Source of the DNA: Candidatus Omnitrophota bacterium
GTDB lineage: Bacteria; Ratteibacteria; UBA8468; B48-G9; JAFGKM01
Length of the DNA: 19,060 nucleotides
NCBI GenBank assembly: GCA_023819545.1
Contig: JAMWCA010000012.1
Location: 1 to 19,060 of the forward strand
Direction of reading: 5' to 3'
In this document: in pieces, positions 1 through 6,907 of the stretch
Layout of the letters: each line of letters begins with the position of its first letter
Numbering within the stretch: the stretch's first letter is position 1
Translations under genes and position numbers: made by a program
The notes under the pieces: generated by a model
Databases searched by the model: none
What the model was told of the DNA's origin: nothing
Seen by the model: only the letters and a program-made list of their open reading frames with translations

Positions 1-27
1 CAATAATTTTATCACAATTTGTAAAAA

Positions 28-651
28 TTAAAGAATTAATTCAAATATTTTTGGTGGGAGTTGTTCTTTTTTTATTTTAAATTTTAATACTTTTCCATCC
101 TTAAATATAAAAAAAACATCTGATTTTTTACCTTCTCCAAAAAAATCTGGTGTATTGCCTATAATAAGATCAATTTTTTTCTCTTTTAATTTTTTTATTG
201 CATTTTTAAGTATATTATCTGTCTCTAAGGCAAACCCAATAATTTTTTGATTCTCTTTTTTTATATTTGAAACATTTTTTAGTATATCAGGATTTGGAAT
301 TAGTTTAAGAGCCCATTGATTTTTCCTTTTAAGTTTCCTTTTAAATTTTCTATAAGGTCTCCAATCACTTACTGCTGCTGCCATTATGAGTATATCAACT
401 TTGGGGAAATTTTTTAAAATTTCTTTCTCCATCTGTTTTGCTGTTTCAACTTTTATTAATTTTACTCCTTCAGGTGGCTCTAAATGTGTAGGACCACTTA
501 CAAGAATTACATCAAATCCATTTTTTTTTGCATATTCAGCGATTAAATAACCCATTTTTCCAGAAGATGGATTACTTATAAATCTTATCGGATCTATATA
601 TTCTCTTGTTGGACCTGCACTTATAAGAATTTTTATCTTTTTGCGAGCCAT
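28..651 (-). CDS. coaB: Phosphopantothenate-cysteine ligase, stand-alone CoaB domain
   Basis: CoaB joins 4'-phosphopantothenate and cysteine in cytoplasmic coenzyme A synthesis, after activating the substrate with CTP or ATP. The 207-residue protein starts with a Rossmann-type segment (ILISAGPTREYIDPIRFISN) followed by the SSGKMG motif. It then has MAAAVSDWRP, IGFALET and IIGNTPDFFG, all typical of the CoaB half of CoaBC. In most bacteria CoaB is fused behind the CoaC decarboxylase (about 400 residues together). Here the protein begins at an ATG directly before the CoaB domain, so the ligase is separate, and no CoaC part lies upstream. It is the last gene seen in the minus-strand operon and its start overlaps the end of prfB by 19 bases, which suggests coupled translation. 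The family assignment is firm; whether coaC sits just outside the window (below position 1) cannot be seen. Confidence 0.92.
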   Translation of the reverse strand: MARKKIKILISAGPTREYIDPIRFISNPSSGKMGYLIAEYAKKNGFDVILVSGPTHLEPPEGVKLIKVETAKQMEKEILKNFPKVDILIMAAAVSDWRPYRKFKRKLKRKNQWALKLIPNPDILKNVSNIKKENQKIIGFALETDNILKNAIKKLKEKKIDLIIGNTPDFFGEGKKSDVFFIFKDGKVLKFKIKKEQLPPKIFELIL

Positions 652-1715
652 TCTATTTCTGCCTCTAAAAAATTATCAATATCACCGTCCATAACACTCT
701 CAACATTTGGGGTTTCAACTTCTGTTCTATGATCTTTTACGAGTGTGTATGGACAAAAAATATATGACCTTATTTGACTTCCCCATGTTATTTCCTTTTC
801 CTGACTTCTTTTTTCCTGTTCCTTTTTTCTTTTCTCTTCAAGATAAAGTTGATATAATTTACTTTTTAAAATTTTCATTGCAATTTCTCTATTTTTAAAT
901 TGACTCCTTTCATTCTGACACTGAACAACAATTCCTGTTGGTTTATGCCTTATTCTTACTGCAGTTTCAACTTTATTTACATTTTGACCACCATGTCCAC
1001 CTGCTCTAAAAGTTTCTATTTCTATATCTTCATCCTTTATTTCAATTTTTATATCATCTTTTACTTCAGGGATTACGCTTACTCCTGCAAAACTTGTATG
1101 TCTTCTTCTATTTGCATCAAAAGGAGATATTCTGACAAGCCGATGGACACCTGTTTCTCCTTTTAAGTATCCATAAGCATTTTTTCCAGAAATTATCGCT
1201 GTTATTCTTTTCAAACCCGCTTCTTCACCAGGTAAAAAATCAATAACTTTTACATCATATCCTTTCTTTGTCGCCCATTTACTATACATTCTCCATAACA
1301 TACTTACCCAATCACATGCTTCAGTTCCACCAGTGCCGGAATGTAATGTTATTATTGCGTTATTTCCATCTTCTTCCTTCCAAATATATGTAAATTTAAT
1401 TTTTTTAATATTTTCATCTAATCTACTCAATATTTCTTCTCCTTCTTTTTCAAGTTCTTGGTCAGGATTTCCATGTAATAATTCAAATAATGTTTCTGCT
1501 TCTTTTATATCTCTTTCAATTTTATCCACAATTTCCTTTTTTTCTTTTAAAGAATTCCATAATTCTATTTTATTTTTATCATCAAGAAATCCTTTTTCAT
1601 GCATTTGTTTTTCAAGTAATTCAAAATTTTTCAAATCCTCTTCAATTTTAAATTTGTCTTTTAAGTCATTCCAGTAATTTTTAATCTCTTCAAACTTTTC
1701 AATAATCTTAATCAT
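633..1715 (-). CDS. prfB: Peptide chain release factor 2 (RF2)
   Basis: RF2 ends translation at UGA and UAA codons by triggering hydrolysis of peptidyl-tRNA on the ribosome. The 360-residue protein has the N-terminal helical domain (about 1-100), the RF2-specific SPF anticodon tripeptide at 197-199 (RISPFDANRRRHTSF) and the catalytic GGQ at 242-244 (RAGGHGGQNVNKVET). RF1 would carry PxT instead of SPF, so this is RF2. Many prfB genes need a programmed +1 frameshift at an in-frame UGA near codon 25; here the whole protein reads in one frame from the ATG, so that autoregulation is absent. The ATG overlaps the end of obgE by 8 bases and has a good ribosome binding site (GGGAGG) inside obgE. UGA stops are used in this window (rplM, uvrC and others), so the factor is needed. 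Confidence 0.98.
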   Translation of the reverse strand: MIKIIEKFEEIKNYWNDLKDKFKIEEDLKNFELLEKQMHEKGFLDDKNKIELWNSLKEKKEIVDKIERDIKEAETLFELLHGNPDQELEKEGEEILSRLDENIKKIKFTYIWKEEDGNNAIITLHSGTGGTEACDWVSMLWRMYSKWATKKGYDVKVIDFLPGEEAGLKRITAIISGKNAYGYLKGETGVHRLVRISPFDANRRRHTSFAGVSVIPEVKDDIKIEIKDEDIEIETFRAGGHGGQNVNKVETAVRIRHKPTGIVVQCQNERSQFKNREIAMKILKSKLYQLYLEEKRKKEQEKRSQEKEITWGSQIRSYIFCPYTLVKDHRTEVETPNVESVMDGDIDNFLEAEIEWLAKR

Positions 1716-2697
1716 TTTTTAATTCCTCCCAAATTTTTTCAAGAAGTTCTTTTATCCCAGTTCCAGTTAATGCTGAAATAAAATATATTTCTTTAAAATA
1801 ATTCTTTGCTCTTTCTATATTTTTTTTGCTTTGTTCAAGGTCTATTTTATTTCCCACAACTATCTCTTTTTTTCTAACAAGTGTAGGACTATAATTTTCC
1901 AATTCTTTTCTAATATTTTCATACTTATTTATTATATCATTTTCGCTTAAATCTAAAAGATGAATAAGGATTTTTGTTCTTTCTATATGTTTTAAAAATT
2001 TAATTCCAAGACCTTTCCCCTTTGAAGCGCCTTCAATTAAACCTGGAATATCAGCAGCAACAAAACTTCTATAATCTCCAAGGTCAACAAGCCCAAGATT
2101 TGGTTCAATCGTTGTAAATGGATAATCAGCAATTTTAGGCCTTGCCTTTGAAATTTTAGATAAAAGTGTACTTTTGCCACTATTTGGATAACCAATAATT
2201 CCAACATCAGCAATAATTTTTAATTCAAGTTTTATAGTTTTTTCTTCTCCTAACTCACCTTTTGTTGCAATTTTTGGAGTTTGATTTGTTGATGATTTAA
2301 AGTGAGTATTTCCAAGCCCTCCTTTACCTCCTTTTGCAACAACTATACTCATACCATCCTCTATAAGGTCTCCTAAAATTTTTTCTTGTCCATTTATAAT
2401 CTCTTTAATAATTGTTCCACAAGGTACATAAATTATTAAATTCTTTCCATCTTTTCCCTTTTTATTATTACTGCTTCCTGGTTTGCCATTTTCAGCATAA
2501 AAATGTTTTTGAAAATGAAAATCAATCAATGTTTTTTTATTCCTTACTGCTTTGAAAATTACATCTCCTCCTTTACCACCATCTCCTCCCCATGGTCCTC
2601 CTTTTGGAATTCCTCTTTCTCTCCTAAAAGCAACACAACCATCTCCTCCTTTTCCACTTCTAACATAAATTATTGCTTCGTCAACAAATTTAATCAT
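1708..2697 (-). CDS. obgE: Obg family GTPase ObgE/CgtA
   Basis: Obg is a conserved GTPase that binds the 50S ribosomal subunit and takes part in its assembly and in stress signalling. The 329-residue protein has the glycine-rich Obg fold (about 1-157, with GKGGDG, GGPWGGDGGKGG and AKGGKGGLGN). The GTPase domain follows: P-loop GYPNSGKST (about 169-177), switch DYPFTTIEPN, G3 DIPGLIEGAS, G4 NKID and G5 SALTG. It ends soon after G5, so the optional C-terminal OCT domain of some Gram-positive Obg proteins is missing. No clear Shine-Dalgarno sequence precedes the ATG. The start overlaps the preceding small gene by 8 bases within AAAAATGATTAA, so translation probably depends on ribosomes finishing that gene. 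Many bacteria have obgE after rplU-rpmA; here it lies between uvrC and prfB. Confidence 0.97.
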   Translation of the reverse strand: MIKFVDEAIIYVRSGKGGDGCVAFRRERGIPKGGPWGGDGGKGGDVIFKAVRNKKTLIDFHFQKHFYAENGKPGSSNNKKGKDGKNLIIYVPCGTIIKEIINGQEKILGDLIEDGMSIVVAKGGKGGLGNTHFKSSTNQTPKIATKGELGEEKTIKLELKIIADVGIIGYPNSGKSTLLSKISKARPKIADYPFTTIEPNLGLVDLGDYRSFVAADIPGLIEGASKGKGLGIKFLKHIERTKILIHLLDLSENDIINKYENIRKELENYSPTLVRKKEIVVGNKIDLEQSKKNIERAKNYFKEIYFISALTGTGIKELLEKIWEELKND

Positions 2698-2950
2698 TTT
2701 TTATATCTTGTTTAAATTTTTCAAGGTCTTGTTTTGTAATAAAATCACATGATTTTAAAAACTCTATGATGAGATTTTTAGGCATTTTTATAAGTTTTAA
2801 AATCTTTTCCTTTATATCTTCAATTAATTCAGAATGTTCTTTCCCCTCTTTTTCAATCTCTTCTACAATCTTCTTTAACTTCTTTATAATAAAATAAGTG
2901 CTTCCTATGCCAAAATTCAAAAATTTATCATAAATTTTTTCATCTTTCAT
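2690..2950 (-). CDS. Small helical protein, phasin-like (COG3937-type)
   Basis: An 86-residue, highly charged protein predicted to be helical. It has a short hydrophobic N-terminal stretch (KFLNFGIGSTYFIIKKLKKI), a charged middle and an ending ITKQDLEKFKQDI. This layout recalls small proteins annotated as polyhydroxyalkanoate synthesis regulator/phasin-like, which have a GxG-containing first helix and a final 'TKxDLExL' segment. The match is by pattern only and the function is unknown. I chose the ATG at 2950 because it has a strong binding site (GAGGAGG) 7 bases upstream; a further in-frame ATG at 2977 would add nine residues but has none. The start overlaps the end of uvrC by 11 bases and the stop overlaps obgE by 8 bases, so it belongs to the operon. 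Confidence 0.7.
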   Translation of the reverse strand: MKDEKIYDKFLNFGIGSTYFIIKKLKKIVEEIEKEGKEHSELIEDIKEKILKLIKMPKNLIIEFLKSCDFITKQDLEKFKQDIKND

Positions 2951-4388
2951 TATCAACCTCCTCTTTTGTTTTTTCAATAATTTTTTTTGCTATTTTTTCA
3001 TTTACTCCTAACTTTTTAATTTGTTCTATATTTAAATTTGTAAGCATCTTTAAATCAGGAAAGTTTTTAATAATTTTCTTTTTTGTCTTTTCTCCAACTC
3101 CTTCTATTTCATCAAGAAATGAAAATTTTAAACTTTTTGTCCTTATGTTTCTATGATATGAAATTGCAAATCTATGCGCTTCATTTCTTATCCTCTGTAA
3201 TAATTTTAATTCAGGACAAGAAGATGGTAAAATTATTGGTTCTTCCTGCCATTCAACAAAAATTTTTTCTTCTTTTTTTGCAAGCGAAATGACAGGAATT
3301 TTTAAATTATACTTTTTTAAAACAGATATTGCTGTTTTTAACTGACCTTTCCCACCATCTACAAGAATTAAATCTGGAATTTGTTTTCTTTCTTGTTCAC
3401 TATCAAACCTTCTTGTTAAAATTTCTCTAAGCATACCATAATCATCAATTCCTTCAACTGTTTTTATTTTATATCTTCTATAGTTATCTTTATAAGGAAT
3501 GCCAGCTATAAATGAAACTTTACTTCCAACTGCAAGTTTACCAGAAATATTTGAGATATCATATCCCTCTATATGATTTGGGACTTTGTCTAATTTTAAA
3601 ATCCTTGATAAATTAAATAAAATGTTTTCTTCTCCATATCTATAAAGTTCTTCCTCTTCTCTCACAGGGAATTTTTTTGCCATCTCATTTAATAAAAACA
3701 ATCTTTTTTTTATTTTATTTGCTTCTTCAAAATTCAATTTTTTTATCTCCTCAAGCATCCATTTTTTCAATTTTTTTTCAAATTCCTTATATTTACCCTC
3801 AAAAAAAGCAATAACTCCTTCAACAAGTTTTTGATATTCTTCTTTATTGATTTTATTTTCACAAGGTCCAGAGCATCTTCCTATATGATACTGAATACAC
3901 AATTTTACTTTCTTAGAATAAATATTTTTTTTGCAACTTCTAACTGGATAAAATTTCCTTAAAAATCTTAATGTTTCCTTCAAAAGCTTTTTGTTTGTAA
4001 ATGGACCAAAATAAATCGCATCGTCTCTCTTTTCTTCTCTAACTATTTGAATTGACGGAAATTCTTCTTTTGTAATTTTAAGCAGAGGATAACTCTTATC
4101 ATCTTTTAAATTCGTATTATATTTTGGCTGGTATTTTTTTATAAGTTGATTTTCAAGGATAAGTGCTTCTGCTTCTGAAAAAACAGGAATAACCTCAAAA
4201 TCAAAAATTTTTTCAGACAAAACAAGGACTTTTGTATTGTTCCCAGAAGGAGTAAAATATGAACGAACTCTTTTTGATAATGAGGATGCTTTACCCACAT
4301 AAATTACTTCTCCTTTTTTATTTTTCATTAAATATACACCAGGAGAATCAGGCAAATTTTTTAACTTAAATTTTATCTTTTGATTCAT
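2940..4388 (-). CDS. uvrC: UvrABC excinuclease subunit C, compact form
   Basis: UvrC makes both incisions beside a DNA lesion during nucleotide excision repair, together with UvrA and UvrB. Visible in order are the GIY-YIG nuclease domain (about 13-92: PGVYLM, VIYVGKA), a four-cysteine iron-sulfur site (C152, C164, C172, C176), the UvrB-binding UVR segment (about 201-236), the RNase H-like second nuclease (GYDISN with D277, LILVDGGKGQL with D344, RNEAHRFA with H405), and a helix-hairpin-helix tail (about 422-478). At 482 residues it is about 75-130 shorter than familiar UvrC proteins. The missing part lies between the UVR segment and D277, while the spacing among the catalytic residues is normal. 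All key residues are present, so it should be active. Its start overlaps the preceding DUF1844 gene by 23 bases. Confidence 0.97.
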   Translation of the reverse strand: MNQKIKFKLKNLPDSPGVYLMKNKKGEVIYVGKASSLSKRVRSYFTPSGNNTKVLVLSEKIFDFEVIPVFSEAEALILENQLIKKYQPKYNTNLKDDKSYPLLKITKEEFPSIQIVREEKRDDAIYFGPFTNKKLLKETLRFLRKFYPVRSCKKNIYSKKVKLCIQYHIGRCSGPCENKINKEEYQKLVEGVIAFFEGKYKEFEKKLKKWMLEEIKKLNFEEANKIKKRLFLLNEMAKKFPVREEEELYRYGEENILFNLSRILKLDKVPNHIEGYDISNISGKLAVGSKVSFIAGIPYKDNYRRYKIKTVEGIDDYGMLREILTRRFDSEQERKQIPDLILVDGGKGQLKTAISVLKKYNLKIPVISLAKKEEKIFVEWQEEPIILPSSCPELKLLQRIRNEAHRFAISYHRNIRTKSLKFSFLDEIEGVGEKTKKKIIKNFPDLKMLTNLNIEQIKKLGVNEKIAKKIIEKTKEEVDNER

Positions 4389-4638
4389 TTCCCTGTTTCT
4401 CTTTTGACAATTCTTCTACATAATTTAACTTTAAATCACTGATTGTACTTTCTAAAAATTTTTCTTCTTCTTTACTTAAATTTCCATTTGTCTTTTCTTT
4501 CAATACATCAAGAAGCTCAATTATCTGTTTTGCCATCTCTAAATTTTTTTCTATTTTGCCAGTGATAGGATTTGAAATCTTACCAAGCGCTTGCCATCCA
4601 ATTTCAGCAAAAAAACTTACAATTATATTAAATTTCAT
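4366..4638 (-). CDS. DUF1844 family protein
   Basis: A 90-residue protein of the DUF1844 family, small bacterial proteins of unknown function. Family hallmarks are visible: a short hydrophobic N-terminal helix (NIIVSFFAEIGWQALGKI), then NPITGKIEKNLEMAKQIIELLDVLKEKTNGNLSxEE and a last helix ending LKLNYVEEL. It is the first gene of the minus-strand operon running through uvrC, obgE and prfB. The ATG has a strong binding site (AAGGAGG, 8 bases upstream) behind a TATAAT -10 box. Its coding end overlaps the start of uvrC by 23 bases. The family call is confident; nothing in the sequence shows a function. Confidence 0.85.
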   Translation of the reverse strand: MKFNIIVSFFAEIGWQALGKISNPITGKIEKNLEMAKQIIELLDVLKEKTNGNLSKEEEKFLESTISDLKLNYVEELSKEKQGNESKDKI

Positions 4639-4661
4639 AGAAATCCTCCTTTTTCAAAAAA

Positions 4662-4690
4662 ATTATACCGAAAAATAAGTTTTATTTTAA
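4662..4690 (-). promoter_or_regulatory. Probable promoter of the DUF1844-uvrC-obgE-prfB-coaB operon
   Basis: Read on the minus strand, a perfect -10 box TATAAT occupies 4667-4662. A weak -35 box, TTAAAA, lies 17 bases upstream at 4690-4685. Transcription would start near 4655, giving a leader of about 17 bases carrying AAGGAGG before the ATG at 4638. The -35 match is only four of six, so confidence rests on the -10 box and its placement. Confidence 0.5.
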
Positions 4691-5286
4691 AGATTGATGA
4701 GAAATTTTGTAAAGTGTTGACTTAAAAGAGAAAGCCAATTTAAGAAACCCGCCATTGCTAAGAAAAGAATAAGAAATATTCCATATCTTTCAATCCTTTC
4801 ATATCTAATTGCTAAACTACGAGGTAGTAAAACAGCGATAACTCTTGAACCGTCAAGAGGTGGAATTGGCATTAAGTTGAAAAAAGCAAGAATAAAATTT
4901 ATAAAACTTCCGATTTTCAAGTATTCACCGATTAAACTTGAAGGGAAAATTTTATAAATCAAAGCAAAGGAAATACCGAGTAATATATTACTTAATGGTC
5001 CTGAAATTCCAACTGTTATCATACCAATTTTATAATTTCTGAAATAATAAGGATTTATTGGGACTGGTTTAGCAATTCCTATTAAGATTGGAAAACGTAA
5101 AACAATAAGTAAAAATGGTAAAAGGATTGTTCCAATAGGGTCAATATGAGGGATTGGATTTAAAGTTAATCGTCCCATATATTTTGCTGTTGGGTCTCCG
5201 TTTTTTAAAGCAACATATCCGTGTGAGACCTCATGAATAATCACTGAAAAAAAGAAAAAAACAATAAAAATTAAAATATCTACCAT
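4687..5286 (-). CDS. M50 family site-2-type membrane metalloprotease
   Basis: An integral membrane zinc protease of the M50 (site-2 protease) family, which cuts substrates inside the membrane. The zinc-binding HExxH motif is HEVSH at 18-22 in the first membrane helix. The third ligand lies in NLMPIPPLDG (D145), the family's NPxPPLDG motif. Four to five further hydrophobic helices are evident in its 199 residues, for example 56-67, 93-115, 126-142 and 169-185. There is no PDZ domain, so it belongs to the short group often annotated 'site-2 protease family protein' and not to RseP. The substrate is unknown. It is 48 bases upstream of the DUF1844 operon on the same strand and has its own promoter. 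No good ribosome binding site precedes the ATG, which sits only a few bases after the predicted transcription start. Confidence 0.93.
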   Translation of the reverse strand: MVDILIFIVFFFFSVIIHEVSHGYVALKNGDPTAKYMGRLTLNPIPHIDPIGTILLPFLLIVLRFPILIGIAKPVPINPYYFRNYKIGMITVGISGPLSNILLGISFALIYKIFPSSLIGEYLKIGSFINFILAFFNLMPIPPLDGSRVIAVLLPRSLAIRYERIERYGIFLILFLAMAGFLNWLSLLSQHFTKFLINL

Positions 5287-5295
5287 TTTTTCTAC

Positions 5296-5324
5296 AATTT
5301 ACATTTTTTTAATCTTTCTGTCAA
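5296..5324 (-). promoter_or_regulatory. Promoter of the M50 protease gene
   Basis: On the minus strand a perfect -35 TTGACA (5324-5319) is followed after 17 bases by TAAATT (5301-5296), a four-of-six -10 box. The expected start near 5289 leaves about three bases before the ATG at 5286, so the message may be leaderless or nearly so. The -35 box lies beside the TGA that ends the decayed gene upstream. Confidence 0.5.
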
Positions 5325-5327
5325 TCT

Positions 5328-6205
5328 TCAAAATAATATTCTGAAAAATAAAAGACGAACTTTTAATTTTTTTATTATCCAAATAGTATCATCTTTTTTC
5401 TCTTCCAAGTTATAAATATCATTATCTTCTTTTTCATTTGGTCCAACAACTTAATGCTAAAACAAGTTTAAGTCCCTCAATATTTGCGATATATTTTGCT
5501 TGACTTTCTAAACTTGAAATAATACTAGGAAGTATAAAGAAAGAAATAAGATGTTTATAAGAAGAAAATTTATCGGAAACAGGACAATACCAACAATTAC
5601 TACACTGATGATGTAAATCTTTCAATGCATAAATTTCTGAATCTATCTTATTTTTTATCTGGAAATATAGTTAATTGTAAAAATGATTCAAAATAAAAAA
5701 TTAGTTCATTTTTAACAATTGGATTTGTGAGGACTTCAAAGATTTTTTTTATAAGTTCTGGTTTTGAAATTAATTTATCTGGATAGTTCCAAAACCAACC
5801 TTTCTTATATACTTGATACTCGATAAGTAGTAATTCACCCTGAAAAGCAATAAGTATTTGTTTATTTTTTTATCAAGGTCTGAATTTAAAGAATCACCAA
5901 TATGTAATCCAATCTTTGCTACATTTTAATGCTTCCTTATATTTTTTTCTTCTGCAAGAATGTATACTTTCGTTCTTATTAATCTTATAATTTGCCTCAT
6001 TTAGATAATTCAGGTAATAGCATATAAGGACCTTCCTCATAGTTCTTCTTAAAATGACAGAATGGTAAACTTGTTGCTTTTCCCACTAATTCATATAATT
6101 TTATAAATTCTGAGTCCTGCAAACACTTTCCTATTATTTTTTTCTGATTGGTTGTTAATTTGTCAAAAGAAGGAAGGGATTTGCGATTAAAAAGACAACC
6201 ACAAT
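5328..6205 (-). pseudogene. Decayed gene resembling large PVC-type proteins of unknown function
   Basis: About 0.9 kb with no intact reading frame, but minus-strand fragments in different frames join into one plausible protein. In order: LTTNQKKIIGKCLQDSEFIK, then KATSLPFCHFKKNYEEGPYM and LLPELSK (about 6150-6000); after a frame change RTKVYILAEEKKYKEALKC, then IGLHIGDSLNSDLDKKINKY; after another change FQGELLLIEYQVYKKGWFWN and PDKLISKPELIKKIFEVLTN (about 5850-5680); then IDSEIYALKDLHHQCSNCWY and YIANIEGLKLVLALSC (about 5640-5450); finally EKKDDTIWIIKKLKVRL up to a TGA at 5328. At least four frame breaks are needed. The pattern (hydrophilic 'C-x-F-x-x-x-YExGP...LLP.LSK' followed by tetratricopeptide-like helices) recalls long uncharacterised proteins common in Planctomycetes and Verrucomicrobia. 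That match is from memory. The N-terminus is not seen. Confidence 0.7.
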
Positions 6206-6266
6206 GAAAAACTCAAGTAAAAAAAGAAAAATGAAAAGTATAAATGGAGAACTTATTATGATATTA

Positions 6267-6275
6267 TGATATAAT
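6267..6275 (+). promoter_or_regulatory. Extended -10 promoter, probable leaderless start
   Basis: TGATATAAT is an extended -10 element with a perfect TATAAT (6270-6275). No -35 hexamer is seen 16-18 bases upstream. The usual distance puts the transcription start at about 6282, exactly the A of the ATG of the next gene, and no Shine-Dalgarno sequence lies between. Confidence 0.55.
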
Positions 6276-6281
6276 TAAAAA

Positions 6282-6710
6282 ATGGAGAAAAAAGAAATCA
6301 AAATTACAGTTGCACAGAAAAATTCAATATCTTCGGTACTTTTAATCCTTAATGAAATGATAGATGAGATAGAGGATTTGTGCAAAATGGAAAACAAAAA
6401 TAGTATTTTATATGCTGTGGTTAATAATCTGAATGAAAAAGAAAAGGCAAATCTATTAGAGACAACAAGTGAAATAAAAGATTTGATAAAAGATATAGTA
6501 AAAGTTTTAAATATAAAAAGAAAAAAATATGAAACAAAAACTCTTATATCAAGCAGGGTTTCATCTTTATGGGAGATAATATGTGAAATGGAAAGTAAGC
6601 GACTAAAAAGTTATGGGGAAGTTTCCACACATCTTAAAGAATTTCTTGACCCTTGTGTTAATAGAATTATTCACTTACTGAAAAATATAGCAATTTTTTT
6701 ACATAAATAA
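6282..6710 (+). CDS. Uncharacterised helical protein, 142 aa
   Basis: I do not recognise a characterised family. The 142-residue product is rich in charged residues and predicted to be almost wholly helical, with about four amphipathic helices (roughly 10-36, 53-80, 84-106 and 113-140). No signal peptide or membrane segment is evident. A compact four-helix-bundle-like cytoplasmic protein is a reasonable guess. Distinct patches are SSVLLILNEMIDEIEDLCKM and SSRVSSLWEIICEMESKRLK. It stands alone, between the decayed gene and the speD promoter, and codon use matches its neighbours. The ATG follows the TATAAT box by only six bases and has no ribosome binding site, so the mRNA is probably leaderless. 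The clean frame between two non-coding stretches supports a real gene. Confidence 0.75.
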   Translation: MEKKEIKITVAQKNSISSVLLILNEMIDEIEDLCKMENKNSILYAVVNNLNEKEKANLLETTSEIKDLIKDIVKVLNIKRKKYETKTLISSRVSSLWEIICEMESKRLKSYGEVSTHLKEFLDPCVNRIIHLLKNIAIFLHK

Positions 6711-6762
6711 TTAAATTGTACAAATTCCTCCAAAAATTTTTAGAATTTAATTTTACTCTGAT

Positions 6763-6790
6763 TTTACAATTTTCAAAAATTTTTTATAAT
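6763..6790 (+). promoter_or_regulatory. Promoter of speD-speE
   Basis: TTTACA (6763-6768) and TATAAT (6785-6790) are separated by 16 bases. A second overlapping TATAAT lies at 6790-6795. The start would be near 6797-6802, giving a leader of about 25 bases before the first ATG at 6824 and about 47 before speD. The rest of the 135-base gap after the previous gene is AT-rich, with no stable terminator hairpin. Confidence 0.65.
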
Positions 6791-6823
6791 ATAATTATGT
6801 TTTTATGTGAAAGGAGGTGAAAA

Positions 6824-6907
6824 ATGAGGAAAGAAGGAGGAGAAAATGAAAAAATCTTTACACACTATTTCTCCTCGGGGCGTTCATATTATTTTAGATC
6901 TTTATGA
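6824..6907 (+). CDS. Possible 27-codon leader ORF overlapping the start of speD
   Basis: ATG at 6824 is preceded, after 3 bases, by AAGGAGGTGA (6811-6820), a near-perfect anti-16S match and the strongest ribosome binding site in the window. The frame opens a 27-residue peptide (beginning MRKEGGENEK) that ends at TGA 6905-6907, 62 bases inside speD and in another frame. The speD start 22 bases later has its own AGGAGGAG. The two start regions look like a duplication (AAGGAGGTGAAAAATGA and AAGGAGGAGAAAATGA). It may be a real regulatory ORF that competes with speD, or simply a redundant start region. No family is known. Confidence 0.35.
   Translation: MRKEGGENEKIFTHYFSSGRSYYFRSL

Noticed and set aside
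1..27. Minus-strand TGATAAAAT (about 14-6) as a promoter for a gene beyond the window
   Set aside because: It resembles an extended -10, but there is no -35 and no gene in view to support it.
900..1677. Plus-strand open frames of 60-115 codons opposite prfB
   Set aside because: They are low-complexity (Phe, Ser, Ile rich) shadows of a clear gene and have no binding sites. The same applies to the frames opposite obgE, uvrC, gatA and the membrane protein.
5434..5625. Minus-strand 63-codon frame starting MKDLHHQC as a stand-alone small gene
   Set aside because: It continues in other frames on both sides into the same decayed protein and has no binding site, so it is a pseudogene fragment.
6711..6762. 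AAAAATTTTT palindrome after the unknown helical gene as a terminator
   Set aside because: There is no G+C stem, and such A/T palindromes are expected by chance in this composition.
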